Source of the DNA: Phycisphaerae bacterium
GTDB taxonomy: Bacteria > Planctomycetota > Phycisphaerae > UBA1845 > JAFGLZ01
Direction: 5' to 3'
DNA: 52,055 nucleotides
NCBI GenBank assembly: GCA_016927755.1
Contig: JAFGLZ010000177.1
Coordinates: forward strand, 1 to 52,055
In this document: positions 28,136 to 35,932 of the stretch, one piece after another
Position numbering within the stretch: the stretch's first letter is position 1
Layout of the letters: the number at the start of each line of letters is the position of its first letter
The notes under the pieces: model-generated
Told to the model about the DNA's origin: nothing
Database searches by the model: none
Seen by the model: the letters and a program-made list of their open reading frames with translations, nothing else
Program-made: the position numbers and the translations under genes

Positions 28136-28500
28136 GATGTCGCGAAGTGTCGCGAAATGTCGCGGAATGCGCGGGAATGCGCTGATTCTGCGTTGGCGTT
28201 CGGGGAGCGATGTTGCTGAATGTCGCACTTGCGGTGCTCGGGTTTCGGGTCTCGCGTGTCGGGGGCGATGTCGCACAATGTCGCACAATGTCCCGGAATG
28301 CGCTGGAATGAGCGGGAATGCGCTGATTCTGTGTTGGCGTCCGGGGAGCGATGTTGCTGAATGTCGCACTTGCGGTGCTCGGGTTTCGGGTCTCGCGTGT
28401 CGGGGGTGATGTCGCACAATGTCGCACAATGTCTCGGAATGCGCTGGAATGCAGCGGAATGCGCTGATTCTGCGGTTGGTGCCCGGGGGGCGAAGTCGCG
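28136..28500. repeat. 141-bp tandem repeat with internal short repeats
   Basis: The segment GCTGATTCTG recurs at 28181, 28322 and 28463, a period of exactly 141 bp. Copies 1 and 2 match over almost their whole length through the block TTGCTGAATGTCGCACTTGC and its flanks. The first copy lacks about 10 bp at its left end and the third decays after about 28475. Each unit contains tandem runs of TGTCGCACAA and GGAATGC-type words, and these words also continue outside the unit to about 28520. 141 is divisible by three, and reading frames on both strands stay open through it, but no start, RBS or domain supports a gene. It lies directly after the transporter fusion. Confidence 0.85.
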
Positions 28501-28643
28501 GAATGCAGCGGAATGCAGCATTTCCTTGGAGGGGGGTGATGCGTTGTCGGGCTTGCCACATGGCCTGGCACGATCTTGCTCCTGCGACCAACAATTGAGA
28601 TAAAGCCTTTTAGGAGACATTGTTATGCCTAGGTCTGGGCCAG

Positions 28644-28664
28644 AAAAGGTTCCTGACACCTTTT
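28644..28664. repeat. Short REP-like palindrome
   Basis: AAAAGGT (28644-28650) and ACCTTTT (28658-28664) form a 7-bp inverted repeat around TCCTGAC. This AAAAGGTTCCTGACACCTTTT-type word is familiar to me as an intergenic palindrome that recurs in many genomes, often near REP-associated tyrosine transposases, but no such transposase is seen here. About 90 bp of featureless sequence separates it from the end of the next gene. Confidence 0.5.
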
Positions 28665-28755
28665 TCGCGCGGACATCTCACCGGCGACCTTCTGGATAAG
28701 GGGGTCGGCGCACTGTGACAGGGGGGGTTAGGGGGAGGACGGGGCGGTGCCGTGT

Positions 28756-30315
28756 TCACGGCGATTTCTTGGGGGGTTGGTCGAGTTGGAGGAGGGCTTG
28801 GAGGAGGTATCCGACGCCGTCGACGGCTTCGTAGTAGGGCTTGCGGGGGTGGCCTCTGAAGAGGCCTTTGTAGTAGAGCTTGGCGACGGCCTCGTCGGCG
28901 GCGGCTCTTGCGAAGTCGCGGTAGGCTTGGTCGCCGGTGAGGGCGTGGAGCTGGAGGGCGAAGGAGATGGTTCGGCCGTAGAGGCCGGCGTAGGTGCCGT
29001 GCGGGGCCCAGTCCTTGGCGTAGCCGGCGTACCAGGTGTTCTGGTTGCACTTGTTGGGGGGCCAGGTGCTGCGGATGGCGTCGTACCATCGCTTGGCGGT
29101 GACGAGCATGAGCTCGTTCTTGGTCAGCTCGTAGGCATAGGCGTAGGTCTGGGCGGCGTAGAGGGGGAACTCGTATCCGGCGAAGTAGGGTTCCCAGAGG
29201 TCGATGTGGCCTCTGGGCTCGTACGCGGCGTATCCGTCGGGGACGCGGGGTGCGGGGACGGGTGAGCCGTCGAGGTTGAGGCTGCCCCAGAACTGCCTGG
29301 TCTTGGCGTCGTAGCCGTAGTTGGCGTAGGCGGTCAGGTAGGCGACGGCCTGGTCGCGGAAGGCGGTTTCGCGGGTGAGCTCGTAGGCGGCGAGGAGGCG
29401 GTGGCAGAGGAGGCCGGCGACGGAGGTGTCGAAGTGCGATCCGTCGAAGCGGTCTCGGCCGGCGTTGGGTCGGTTGGGCACGAGGTTGGTCTTGGGGTCG
29501 CGGCGCTGCCAGTAGTAGTCGGCGATGAGCTTGGCGCGGTCGAGCCATTTGGCGTCGCCGGTCTTCGTGTGCATGAACGCGAAGGCGTAGACGATCTCAC
29601 CGCCGGTCATGGCGAAGTCGCAGCCGCGCTGGCCGTCGGCGTGCCGGTTGACCTCGCCGGTCTTCTTGTCGATGACGTGCCATTTCCAGACAGCGTCGAT
29701 CTCTCGCGTGACGGCCTTTGGGTTAACGTTCCACAGGATGGGCCAGACAGCCTGTTGGATGTGGATTTCGTGGTGGTTTCCCTGGTGGCCGGTCATGACG
29801 TCTTTGTGGGCGTCGTAGTGCCGGTGGAAGCCCCACCAGATGAGGCCCTTGTCGTCGACGAGCTGGGTGAGGTAGTGGTCGAGGCTTTGCCTGACGAAGG
29901 CGGAGTACTTTTCGTCGCCGGTTCGACGGGCGAGCTCGGTGATGGCAAGGTAGGTGGGCTGGTCGAGGTAGAGGTTGGCTCCGCCGGGTGCGCGTCGTCC
30001 TCTGCGGATGACTCGCCACTGTTCGTCGAGCGGCAGGGGCTCGGGCGGGCACTGGCGGGTTCGGACGTCGAGGATGGCCATGAGTGTGGGGCGTTGGACG
30101 GGGCCGTAGCGGTCGGTGCCGTATTGGATGAGGAGGTCGACGCACTGTCGGACGTAGTCGGCGTAGGGGCGTTTTTCGACGTCGCGTGGGGTCAGGCCGC
30201 TGTCGAGGATTTCGGGTTGTTGGGCGGCTTGGGCTGTGGTGGCGATGGCGGCAATGGCGAGGAGGCAGATTGGGGCGCGGGAGCAAACGGGTCGGGTTGT
30301 GGACGTTGGACGCAT
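28756..30315 (-). CDS. Secreted (alpha/alpha)-toroid polysaccharide-active enzyme, probable pectate-lyase-like
   Basis: 519 residues with a signal peptide (MRPTSTTRPVCSRAPICLL, cleavage near AQA). The mature protein is a series of amphipathic helix pairs with repeated aromatic/acidic loops (YLAITELARRTGD, LDHYLTQLVDD, WWGFHRHYDAHKD, GLLCHRLLAAYELTRE, YAYAYELTKNELMLV), the pattern of a six-hairpin toroid. Secreted planctomycete proteins of this type are usually annotated as pectate lyase or unsaturated glucuronyl hydrolase; which one cannot be decided here. The RBS GAGGAGGA precedes the ATG. Its promoter, leader and first about 35 codons are nearly the same as those of the beta-helix gene upstream on the same strand, suggesting co-regulated genes of one uronate-degrading set. 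Confidence 0.6.
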   Translation of the reverse strand: MRPTSTTRPVCSRAPICLLAIAAIATTAQAAQQPEILDSGLTPRDVEKRPYADYVRQCVDLLIQYGTDRYGPVQRPTLMAILDVRTRQCPPEPLPLDEQWRVIRRGRRAPGGANLYLDQPTYLAITELARRTGDEKYSAFVRQSLDHYLTQLVDDKGLIWWGFHRHYDAHKDVMTGHQGNHHEIHIQQAVWPILWNVNPKAVTREIDAVWKWHVIDKKTGEVNRHADGQRGCDFAMTGGEIVYAFAFMHTKTGDAKWLDRAKLIADYYWQRRDPKTNLVPNRPNAGRDRFDGSHFDTSVAGLLCHRLLAAYELTRETAFRDQAVAYLTAYANYGYDAKTRQFWGSLNLDGSPVPAPRVPDGYAAYEPRGHIDLWEPYFAGYEFPLYAAQTYAYAYELTKNELMLVTAKRWYDAIRSTWPPNKCNQNTWYAGYAKDWAPHGTYAGLYGRTISFALQLHALTGDQAYRDFARAAADEAVAKLYYKGLFRGHPRKPYYEAVDGVGYLLQALLQLDQPPKKSP

Positions 30316-30375
30316 GCGTGAGGGTCCTCCTCGGGTCGGGAAGGAGGCATGATAGCATATCGGTTGGGGTAAGGG
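30316..30375 (-). promoter_or_regulatory. Shared promoter/leader block, copy A
   Basis: Upstream of the toroid enzyme the sequence GAAGGAGGCATGATAGCATA and its flanks are identical to that upstream of the beta-helix gene at 32640-32695. Read on the minus strand it gives TATGCTATCAT, containing a plausible -10 hexamer; no -35 consensus is visible. The 32-base core identity in non-coding sequence points to a common regulator site or a recent duplication. Confidence 0.6.
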
Positions 30376-30533
30376 GGATGGTGGGAGGGGAGGTGGGGGG
30401 AGGCAGTGGGTTGGTCCGTTGTGCGGATGGTCTTTCGGGGCGAGTGGGCGCTTGAGGGGGAGCGGTCGGGTTCCTGCCGCAGGTTATCCACCCAAAGCGA
30501 ATCTTCCAGACCCCGTTCTCTTGGAAGTCCCTG

Positions 30534-30758
30534 GGCGTCTCGATGAACCGTTCGCTCTGCTTCGTGGAAGAAGGGGGAACGTTCGACCCGTAGCGATTGA
30601 AGGGCGGGTCGTTCGATTTCTCGGAAGAGCTCGCCTACCTGCTTGCGGGTCGTGCGGTGGATGCGGGTGTCGGCGACGGAGGTCTCCCACTCGGCGAGGA
30701 AGTGGTTCTCTTCTTCGAGGCTCGAGAAGCTCCGTCCCTCGAGACGCCTTCCGTCACT
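30534..30758 (-). pseudogene. IS21-family transposase (istA) remnant
   Basis: A minus-strand frame reads GRRLEGRSFSSLEEENHFLA, then EWETSVADTRIHRTTRKQVG and ELFREIERPALQSL, ending FFHEAERTVHRDA. This is the well-conserved stretch of IS21-type IstA after the DDE core, just before the region that normally continues HVEVAKAYYSVPPEY. Both ends are lost: no catalytic core, no istB and no start codon. It overlaps, in another frame, the 3' end of the beta-helix gene. It is a dead fragment that marks past insertion at this site. Confidence 0.8.
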
Positions 30759-32635
30759 CGTGCGAGCCTCCGTGCAAACCGCGCCCCGAGCTCGACTCGC
30801 GTCGGCTTGCGCGGCACGGAGGCGAACGGGCCGGGCGCGACGGCGCCGGCTTGCCGCGGCCGGTCGAAGAAATCGTGGGTGATCCCGTCGACGGCGGGGC
30901 ATTCCGGGATCGGTTCCACGGCCGACCAGGTGAGCTCCAGCGTCTTGGGGTTGAAGGTCGCTCGCACGTCGGCCGTCACGCTGCCGCGGTCCCAGCCGTG
31001 CTTATCGCGCCACGCGGCCAGATCGAACGGTCGGTTGGGTGTGACGAAGACGTTGTGGTCCGACGTGTTCTCGGGGTCTGAGATCGAGAGCATCGCGTTG
31101 CCGAGGAAGATGTTGTTCAGGATCTTGTTGCGCTTGGCCGTGGTGGGCCGGCCCAGGACGACTCGGTCTTTACAGATCCGCATCTGAAGCGCGTGCTTGG
31201 CGCTTTGGCCGACGAAGTTGTGGGCGATGATCAGCTCGTCGCAGTCGTGCTGGTAGATGCCGTTGCCGCGGGTGGCCCAGACGAAGTTCGTGTCGACCAA
31301 GTTGGGCGCTTGCGAAGCCTCCATGAAGATTCCGCCGCAGATACAGTCGGTATGGAGGACCACGTTCTGCGTGACCCGCGAATTGCAGTTGCCGTAGTCG
31401 AGCCAGATGCCGGTGGCGTCGATCGAGTCGGTCACCAGGTTGCGGCGCAGGAGGCAGGAGACGGCCCGGTGGACCTTGATGGCGGCCACCTCGCAGATCG
31501 CCCAAGTCCGGTGCCAGCCGCAACGACGGATGGTGTTCTGCTCGATTAGGGTGTGCTGGATCCCTTTGCCCTCGATGCCGCCGACGCCGCAGTCGGTAAT
31601 CGTGTTGCGGCGGACGACGTGCTGGCCGCCCTGGGCCAGCTTCGGGCCGGCGACGTCGAACTGGTCGCCCACGTCGATCCCGATCGCGTTGCACTCGCGC
31701 ACGGTATTCTCTTCGATGATCCAGTGGTGCCCGCGCTGTGTGGAAAGCGCCCCGTTCTGCGGTCGCGGAAAGCAATTCGCCGAGTGCTCGATCGTCAATC
31801 CTCGCACGCGGATGTACCCCAGGCCATACTTTTCGGGCGCGAAGATGAACCCCTGGGTGGTCACCTCGAAGGCGGCTCGGTTCGGGTCGACGTTTTCCAG
31901 GGGGTGAACATGGACGGCCCGGCCGTCGGCCTCGACCCAGTACGTCCCTTCCGTGCCGGCCAGGTCGTCGTACGCGGCGAGCTGCCTGAGCCGCTTGCCG
32001 TCCTGGAAGACGAGCCCGCGGCGGAGCGTGTTGGGCACCTTGCCTTTGGTCGACACGGCCCAGGGCATGCACTTGTCGATCTGGGCGTCGGTCAGGTTCA
32101 CCAGCGCGAACGGGTTGTCGTCGGGGAACAGCGTTTCGGCGATCGTGGTCATCCAGACGTTCGCCGGCCCGGCCCGGCCCTCTCGCTGGGAGGGAAGCCA
32201 TTTCGAGCGGAGCATGCGCGAACCCTTGACGACGACCGTCTCTCCCGGCGCCGCCTCATAGCTGATCATTTGGTCCGGCCCGGTGCCGCCTCGGGCCGGG
32301 CGCACGCGCTGGCGGTAGGTGCCGGCGTGGATCACGGCCCGCTCGCCCGGCTGGAGCACCTGGGCCGCGCGGTTGATGGTCGCGAAAGGCCGCGACTCGG
32401 TGCCGGGGTTGTCGTCCGACGCTTGGGGATTTGACGCGTCGACGTGGTACGTGCGCGCAAACGCGATCGGGGCTTCCCACGTCTTGAACTCTTCGCCGTC
32501 CGGCAGATAGACGGGCGGGTCGAGGGATTCGGCAGGCTGGGCGGCTTCGGCTGTCGCGGCGATGGTGGCGATGGCCGCGGAAACGTAGATCAGGACGCGG
32601 GGGCAAACGGTGCGGGTTGTGGAGGTCGGACGCAT
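30635..32635 (-). CDS. Secreted right-handed beta-helix polysaccharide lyase-like protein with IS-derived C-terminal extension
   Basis: 666 residues. The signal peptide starts MRPTSTTRTVCPRVLIYV, like that of the toroid enzyme. The body begins TYHVDASNPQASDDNPGTES, the usual start of DUF1565/pectate-lyase-like beta-helix proteins, followed by FATINRAAQVLQPGE and many N/T/G-rich coils (VRRNTITDCGVGGIEGKGI, HTLIEQNTIRRCG, CLLRRNLVTDSID) over about 250-520. The natural end is probably near DFFDRPRQAGAVAPGPF. The last about 50 residues, rich in Arg/Ser/Pro, are translated from the IS21 remnant in a wrong frame, so the original stop was lost. The enzyme probably cleaves or debranches acidic polysaccharide in the periplasm; catalytic residues are not certain. 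Confidence 0.75.
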   Translation of the reverse strand: MRPTSTTRTVCPRVLIYVSAAIATIAATAEAAQPAESLDPPVYLPDGEEFKTWEAPIAFARTYHVDASNPQASDDNPGTESRPFATINRAAQVLQPGERAVIHAGTYRQRVRPARGGTGPDQMISYEAAPGETVVVKGSRMLRSKWLPSQREGRAGPANVWMTTIAETLFPDDNPFALVNLTDAQIDKCMPWAVSTKGKVPNTLRRGLVFQDGKRLRQLAAYDDLAGTEGTYWVEADGRAVHVHPLENVDPNRAAFEVTTQGFIFAPEKYGLGYIRVRGLTIEHSANCFPRPQNGALSTQRGHHWIIEENTVRECNAIGIDVGDQFDVAGPKLAQGGQHVVRRNTITDCGVGGIEGKGIQHTLIEQNTIRRCGWHRTWAICEVAAIKVHRAVSCLLRRNLVTDSIDATGIWLDYGNCNSRVTQNVVLHTDCICGGIFMEASQAPNLVDTNFVWATRGNGIYQHDCDELIIAHNFVGQSAKHALQMRICKDRVVLGRPTTAKRNKILNNIFLGNAMLSISDPENTSDHNVFVTPNRPFDLAAWRDKHGWDRGSVTADVRATFNPKTLELTWSAVEPIPECPAVDGITHDFFDRPRQAGAVAPGPFASVPRKPTRVELGARFARRLARVTEGVSRDGASRASKKRTTSSPSGRPPSPTPASTARPASR

Positions 32636-32695
32636 GCTCGAGGGCTCTCCTTGGGTCGGGAAGGAGGCATGATAGCATATCGGTTGGCGTGAGGG
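32636..32695 (-). promoter_or_regulatory. Shared promoter/leader block, copy B
   Basis: The second copy of the block described at 30316-30375, upstream of the beta-helix gene, with AAGGAGA as RBS. Similarity continues into the signal-peptide codons (about 32540-32635 against about 30219-30315), giving a repeated module of roughly 150 bp. Confidence 0.6.
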
Positions 32696-33260
32696 GGTGA
32701 CTTGCGGAGAGAACGCTTGAACGTTGGGCGGATACCGCCTGCGGGATGCGATTCAATTCGCACGTGCGCATGGCGGAGGATCGGACCGTTGGAGATTGCG
32801 GCGCGAGCGATGACCAGGCAACGCCTTGGTCGACGTGTGGGAGGTCGGTGCTCGGAAGCGAAAGGTGCTGCCGAGGGGTCAGCGATCCAGGGGAAACCCC
32901 AAGGAGTGGTCTCTTCGGCTTGACACGGGGCCCCAGGCCCGCTCCGACAGGTGAGCGCGCCAACTCCCATCCTTTGGAAGAGAGACCCAAGTCTATCATG
33001 CGGACGCCGGTTCCGCATGGGTGCATGACCGTTGCTGCTCGCCGAAGCCCGCTTTTCGGCATCCAACGCAGGGCTCCTCGTGTTCGACAGCATCCTACCG
33101 GTTCGGTTCCCCCGGTGTTCATGCGGGTCTGTAAGAACGGTCATGCACCCGTTCCGTATGGAGCCATTGCTCAGCACTTGGGAACGACCTAGGAATGCAG
33201 CAGAGACGTGGATGGACCGACTTTGCATAGATCATCCATCAACCTATCATAGGCCGGTGT
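32696..33260. other. Intergenic region with 15-bp inverted repeat
   Basis: No supported gene; reading frames here lack RBS and domain content. A perfect 15-bp inverted repeat (GGGTGCATGACCGTT at 33019-33033 and its complement at 33136-33150) encloses 102 bp. It lies 110 bp upstream of the promoter of the conflict operon and may be a boundary scar of the island or a regulatory site. Confidence 0.5.
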
Positions 33261-33289
33261 TTGACAAAGCAATGGGTATCCAGTACATT
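33261..33289 (+). promoter_or_regulatory. Sigma-70-type promoter of the two-gene conflict operon
   Basis: Perfect -35 TTGACA (33261-33266), 17-bp spacer, -10 TACATT (33284-33289, four of six consensus positions). The predicted start of transcription is near 33296, which leaves a leader of about 54 nt to the GTG at 33350 and rules against the in-frame upstream ATGs. A second possible pair lies just upstream (TTTGCA 33222, TATCAT 33245, spacer 17). Confidence 0.65.
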
Positions 33290-33349
33290 CGTACGGAGTT
33301 ATCTCACGATAGCGGGCATGCCGTTCCGGATAGCGTCAAGGGGGACTGT

Positions 33350-35932
33350 GTGACCTCCGAAGAAGCGACAGGGTTCCATCGCGGTACTGTTGAGACGTAT
33401 GATCCTCGGCAAGGGTATGGCTACATAGAACCCAACGAAGAGGCTCTCACGCCCCAACTCCTTCTTGTTCACAGCCGTTCACTGCGCGATCGGACCTCAC
33501 CCCTTAGTGCCGGGCAGCGAGTACTGTTTCGAATCGAATCAGTTCCTCGCGGCCTGCTTGCGGCCGACGTACACCCCGAACTGGAAGTAGTGTCGGAAGG
33601 TGATCGAAGTGCGGAGACGATAACGGGGGTTGTCGCGCGAACCGGCGGACGGGGATTCGGGTTCATCCAGGCCGAAGACGGGCGTAACGTGTTCTTTCGC
33701 ACTGACGACACAATCGGTTCCTTTCGCCACGCTCCGGTCGGCACGTCGCTTCTCTTCAAGGTCAAGGAGACCGTTAGGGGGCCGCAGGCGTATGATATTC
33801 AGCTTGCCGAGACCGATGGTGATGACTGCCCGTCTACTACTGGCAGCGACCACGGCGGGCTCTCGGCTCAAGACCTTCTGAAGCAAGCCCTTTTTGAGAA
33901 GGAACGACGCAATTACGACAGAGCGGCACGCCTTTTCGAGAGAGGACTGCGTGCACATCCTAGTACGCGGCTTGTGCTGAGCTACGCGGCGATGGAGAAG
34001 AATCGTGGGCACCGCGATTCTGCCATGCGCATCTATGCTGAGGGAATCCGGCGCCTTCCCCATAAGGCAAAGCTTCACGAGGATGCTGGTGTCATGGCCG
34101 CCTCCCTCGGTCGATACAAGCAAGCACTCGACTACCTGGAACGTGCTCTTCGGGTATGCAGGGAGTATGGGCAACCTGGCGAGAAAGGCGTCCTGCTGGC
34201 AATCGCCAGGACGTACAATCAGCTAGGTACACTTCAAGCATTGACTGAGGCCGTCCGGTACTACGAGCTCGCAATCAAAGCGTTTGGGGCAGGCGGTAGA
34301 TTCCCGACACGTGACCTGCTCGACTATGAGATTGCGCGCATTCGTACGCAGCATCATCGGGGGAACCTCACGGTTCAGTTTCTCCGCGACCTAGGCTTTC
34401 AAGTCAGGCGAGCGTCGCTTCTGGAACAGAGGACAGTCGGTGCCGATCTAGTTGTATGCCTGGACAATACTGAGTTGATTGAAAGCTACGGCTTGTCCGA
34501 TCATCTACTGGTGCGATCTGCATTCACCTCAAGTATCAGTTCAAGCGACCTCAAGAATCTTCAGGACACCGTACAGGAGATGGCCAACGCGTCCCCGGTC
34601 GACGAACAAGTAGTCCTCTTGGCGGTGGCATCCGTTCCGCCCGGCCTGGAGCGCATGCTGTTTCAGCGAGTGGAGAGCCGTTCGCGTTCGATGACCGCAA
34701 TCATACCTATTCCACAGGAGGTGATGGAAGAGAGAGACACTCCAGCACTTCGGAGGCTACGCGACATCCTCGATAGATGGCTTTATCGGCGCGACCTATT
34801 TGCTGTTAACGCTCCAGTTGTTGGGCGCCGGTTCTTTGGCCGCGAGAAAGCACTGGCAGAGCTACGTGAGGCCGCTGATCGCGGAACGGCCACCGGCATC
34901 TTCGGCCTTCGGAAGGTAGGCAAGACATCGCTCCTGAAGGAGGCCCAACGGAGGTCTTCTGAGACTGGCGATATCGCGATTTACATCGACCTACTCCGCG
35001 TGCCGGGCGATGTGTCAGATGCAAGGTGGCTGTACTGGAAGATTGCCGGTGAGCTCAGATCGCGTGTTCCCAAAGCAATCGACCGTCGCATCACCTGGCG
35101 ACTCGGAGGACGATATCGTGACTACTTGGGCGTGCCACGTGACCTTCCCGTTGCCACCGCGTTTGACGCAGATCTCTCGCAACTGCTGGATACCTTAGCG
35201 GAGGGTTCGGTCACGCCCACTCCGCGTGTTATTCTTCTTCTCGACGAGATAGAGAGGCTCCTACCGACACCGCCGGATAGGGCAGGACTTGACGGCTTCT
35301 TTGATTTCTTGAGCTATCTGCGCGGCGTTTCCCAAGAGTCAGGAAACTTCGTGGTAGTCGTGGCCGGGGCGAACGCCGAAATCTGTGAGGCGGCGCAGTT
35401 CGAATGCAGGGACAATCCGGTGTTCAACTTCTTCCGTGAGAGCTACCTCCAGCTGTTGGAAGAGAACGAGTGCGCAACAATGATGCGGGAGCTAGGCCGA
35501 GGCATGGGGATCCGCTTTGAACGCTCGGCCTGTGGGATCATCCACGACCTAACCGGTGGTCACCCCCTGTTCCTAAGGCAGTTCTGCAGCTATGTAGCTC
35601 AACGGTACCCGGATCGTCCCTTAAGCGTCGATGCTTTCAAGATAAAGCCTCTCGTGGAAGAATACCTTGAATTCGGGGGAAAGGACTTTAGGGAGATCCT
35701 TGATCGCCTGGCAAGGGATTACCCGCAGGAGCGAGACGTCTGCGTGTCTATCGCTCGAGCTGGAGGACATGCTCCCCTCTCTGACATCTCAGGTGGCGAG
35801 AAGCTTCAGGCCGTAAGCCTCCGCCATCTCGTTGGTTATCAAATCGCTCGCGTGGAGTGCGACACGATCTCGCTCACAATGGACCTATTCACTCGATGGC
35901 TCGGGAAGAGGTGCTCGGCAGATGGAGATTGA
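33350..35932 (+). CDS. Novel multidomain sensor: two cold-shock-like domains, TPRs, alpha/beta region, P-loop ATPase
   Basis: 860 residues from GTG 33350 (AAGGGGG five bases upstream). Residues 9-80 and 90-155 are two OB-fold cold-shock-like domains: GYGYIEP and GFGFIQ correspond to RNP1, NVFFRTD to RNP2, so nucleic-acid binding, probably single-stranded RNA, is expected. Residues about 172-320 are TPR-like helices (DRAARLFERGLRAHP, DSAMRIYAEGIRRLP, KQALDYLERALRV). Residues about 335-455 are an alpha/beta region starting VQFLRDLGFQVRR with GADLVV; it might be a degraded PD-(D/E)xK nuclease fold, but I see no full active site. Residues about 490-760 are an AAA-like/STAND-type ATPase: Walker A GLRKVGKTS (519-527), Walker B LLLDEIE (D632, E633), then a winged-helix-like tail. 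GC is lower than in neighbours. No signal peptide; cytoplasmic. The stop overlaps the next start. Confidence 0.85.
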   Translation: MTSEEATGFHRGTVETYDPRQGYGYIEPNEEALTPQLLLVHSRSLRDRTSPLSAGQRVLFRIESVPRGLLAADVHPELEVVSEGDRSAETITGVVARTGGRGFGFIQAEDGRNVFFRTDDTIGSFRHAPVGTSLLFKVKETVRGPQAYDIQLAETDGDDCPSTTGSDHGGLSAQDLLKQALFEKERRNYDRAARLFERGLRAHPSTRLVLSYAAMEKNRGHRDSAMRIYAEGIRRLPHKAKLHEDAGVMAASLGRYKQALDYLERALRVCREYGQPGEKGVLLAIARTYNQLGTLQALTEAVRYYELAIKAFGAGGRFPTRDLLDYEIARIRTQHHRGNLTVQFLRDLGFQVRRASLLEQRTVGADLVVCLDNTELIESYGLSDHLLVRSAFTSSISSSDLKNLQDTVQEMANASPVDEQVVLLAVASVPPGLERMLFQRVESRSRSMTAIIPIPQEVMEERDTPALRRLRDILDRWLYRRDLFAVNAPVVGRRFFGREKALAELREAADRGTATGIFGLRKVGKTSLLKEAQRRSSETGDIAIYIDLLRVPGDVSDARWLYWKIAGELRSRVPKAIDRRITWRLGGRYRDYLGVPRDLPVATAFDADLSQLLDTLAEGSVTPTPRVILLLDEIERLLPTPPDRAGLDGFFDFLSYLRGVSQESGNFVVVVAGANAEICEAAQFECRDNPVFNFFRESYLQLLEENECATMMRELGRGMGIRFERSACGIIHDLTGGHPLFLRQFCSYVAQRYPDRPLSVDAFKIKPLVEEYLEFGGKDFREILDRLARDYPQERDVCVSIARAGGHAPLSDISGGEKLQAVSLRHLVGYQIARVECDTISLTMDLFTRWLGKRCSADGD

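Noticed and set aside
28136..28500. CRISPR array
   Set aside because: The repeat period is 141 bp and the units match along their whole length, so there are no variable spacers between short constant repeats, and no cas gene is near.
25224..28571. Long minus-strand open frame opposite the transporter fusion
   Set aside because: It is the Arg/His/Pro-rich mirror of a GC-rich coding gene that runs on into the tandem repeat; it has no domain, RBS or sensible composition.
30192..30902. 236-residue minus-strand gene
   Set aside because: Only its middle is meaningful (the IS21 fragment); its ends are other genes and promoter DNA read out of frame.
32746..33192. 148-residue plus-strand gene before the island
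   Set aside because: No RBS or domain; its apparent internal similarity (HGCMTV/NGHAPV) is caused by the 15-bp inverted repeat.
33032..33349. Longer N-terminus for the cold-shock/ATPase protein (ATG at 33032, 33212 or 33272)
   Set aside because: These starts lie upstream of or inside the best promoter (33261-33289), lack a ribosome site, and the extra residues match nothing; GTG 33350 has AAGGGGG just upstream.
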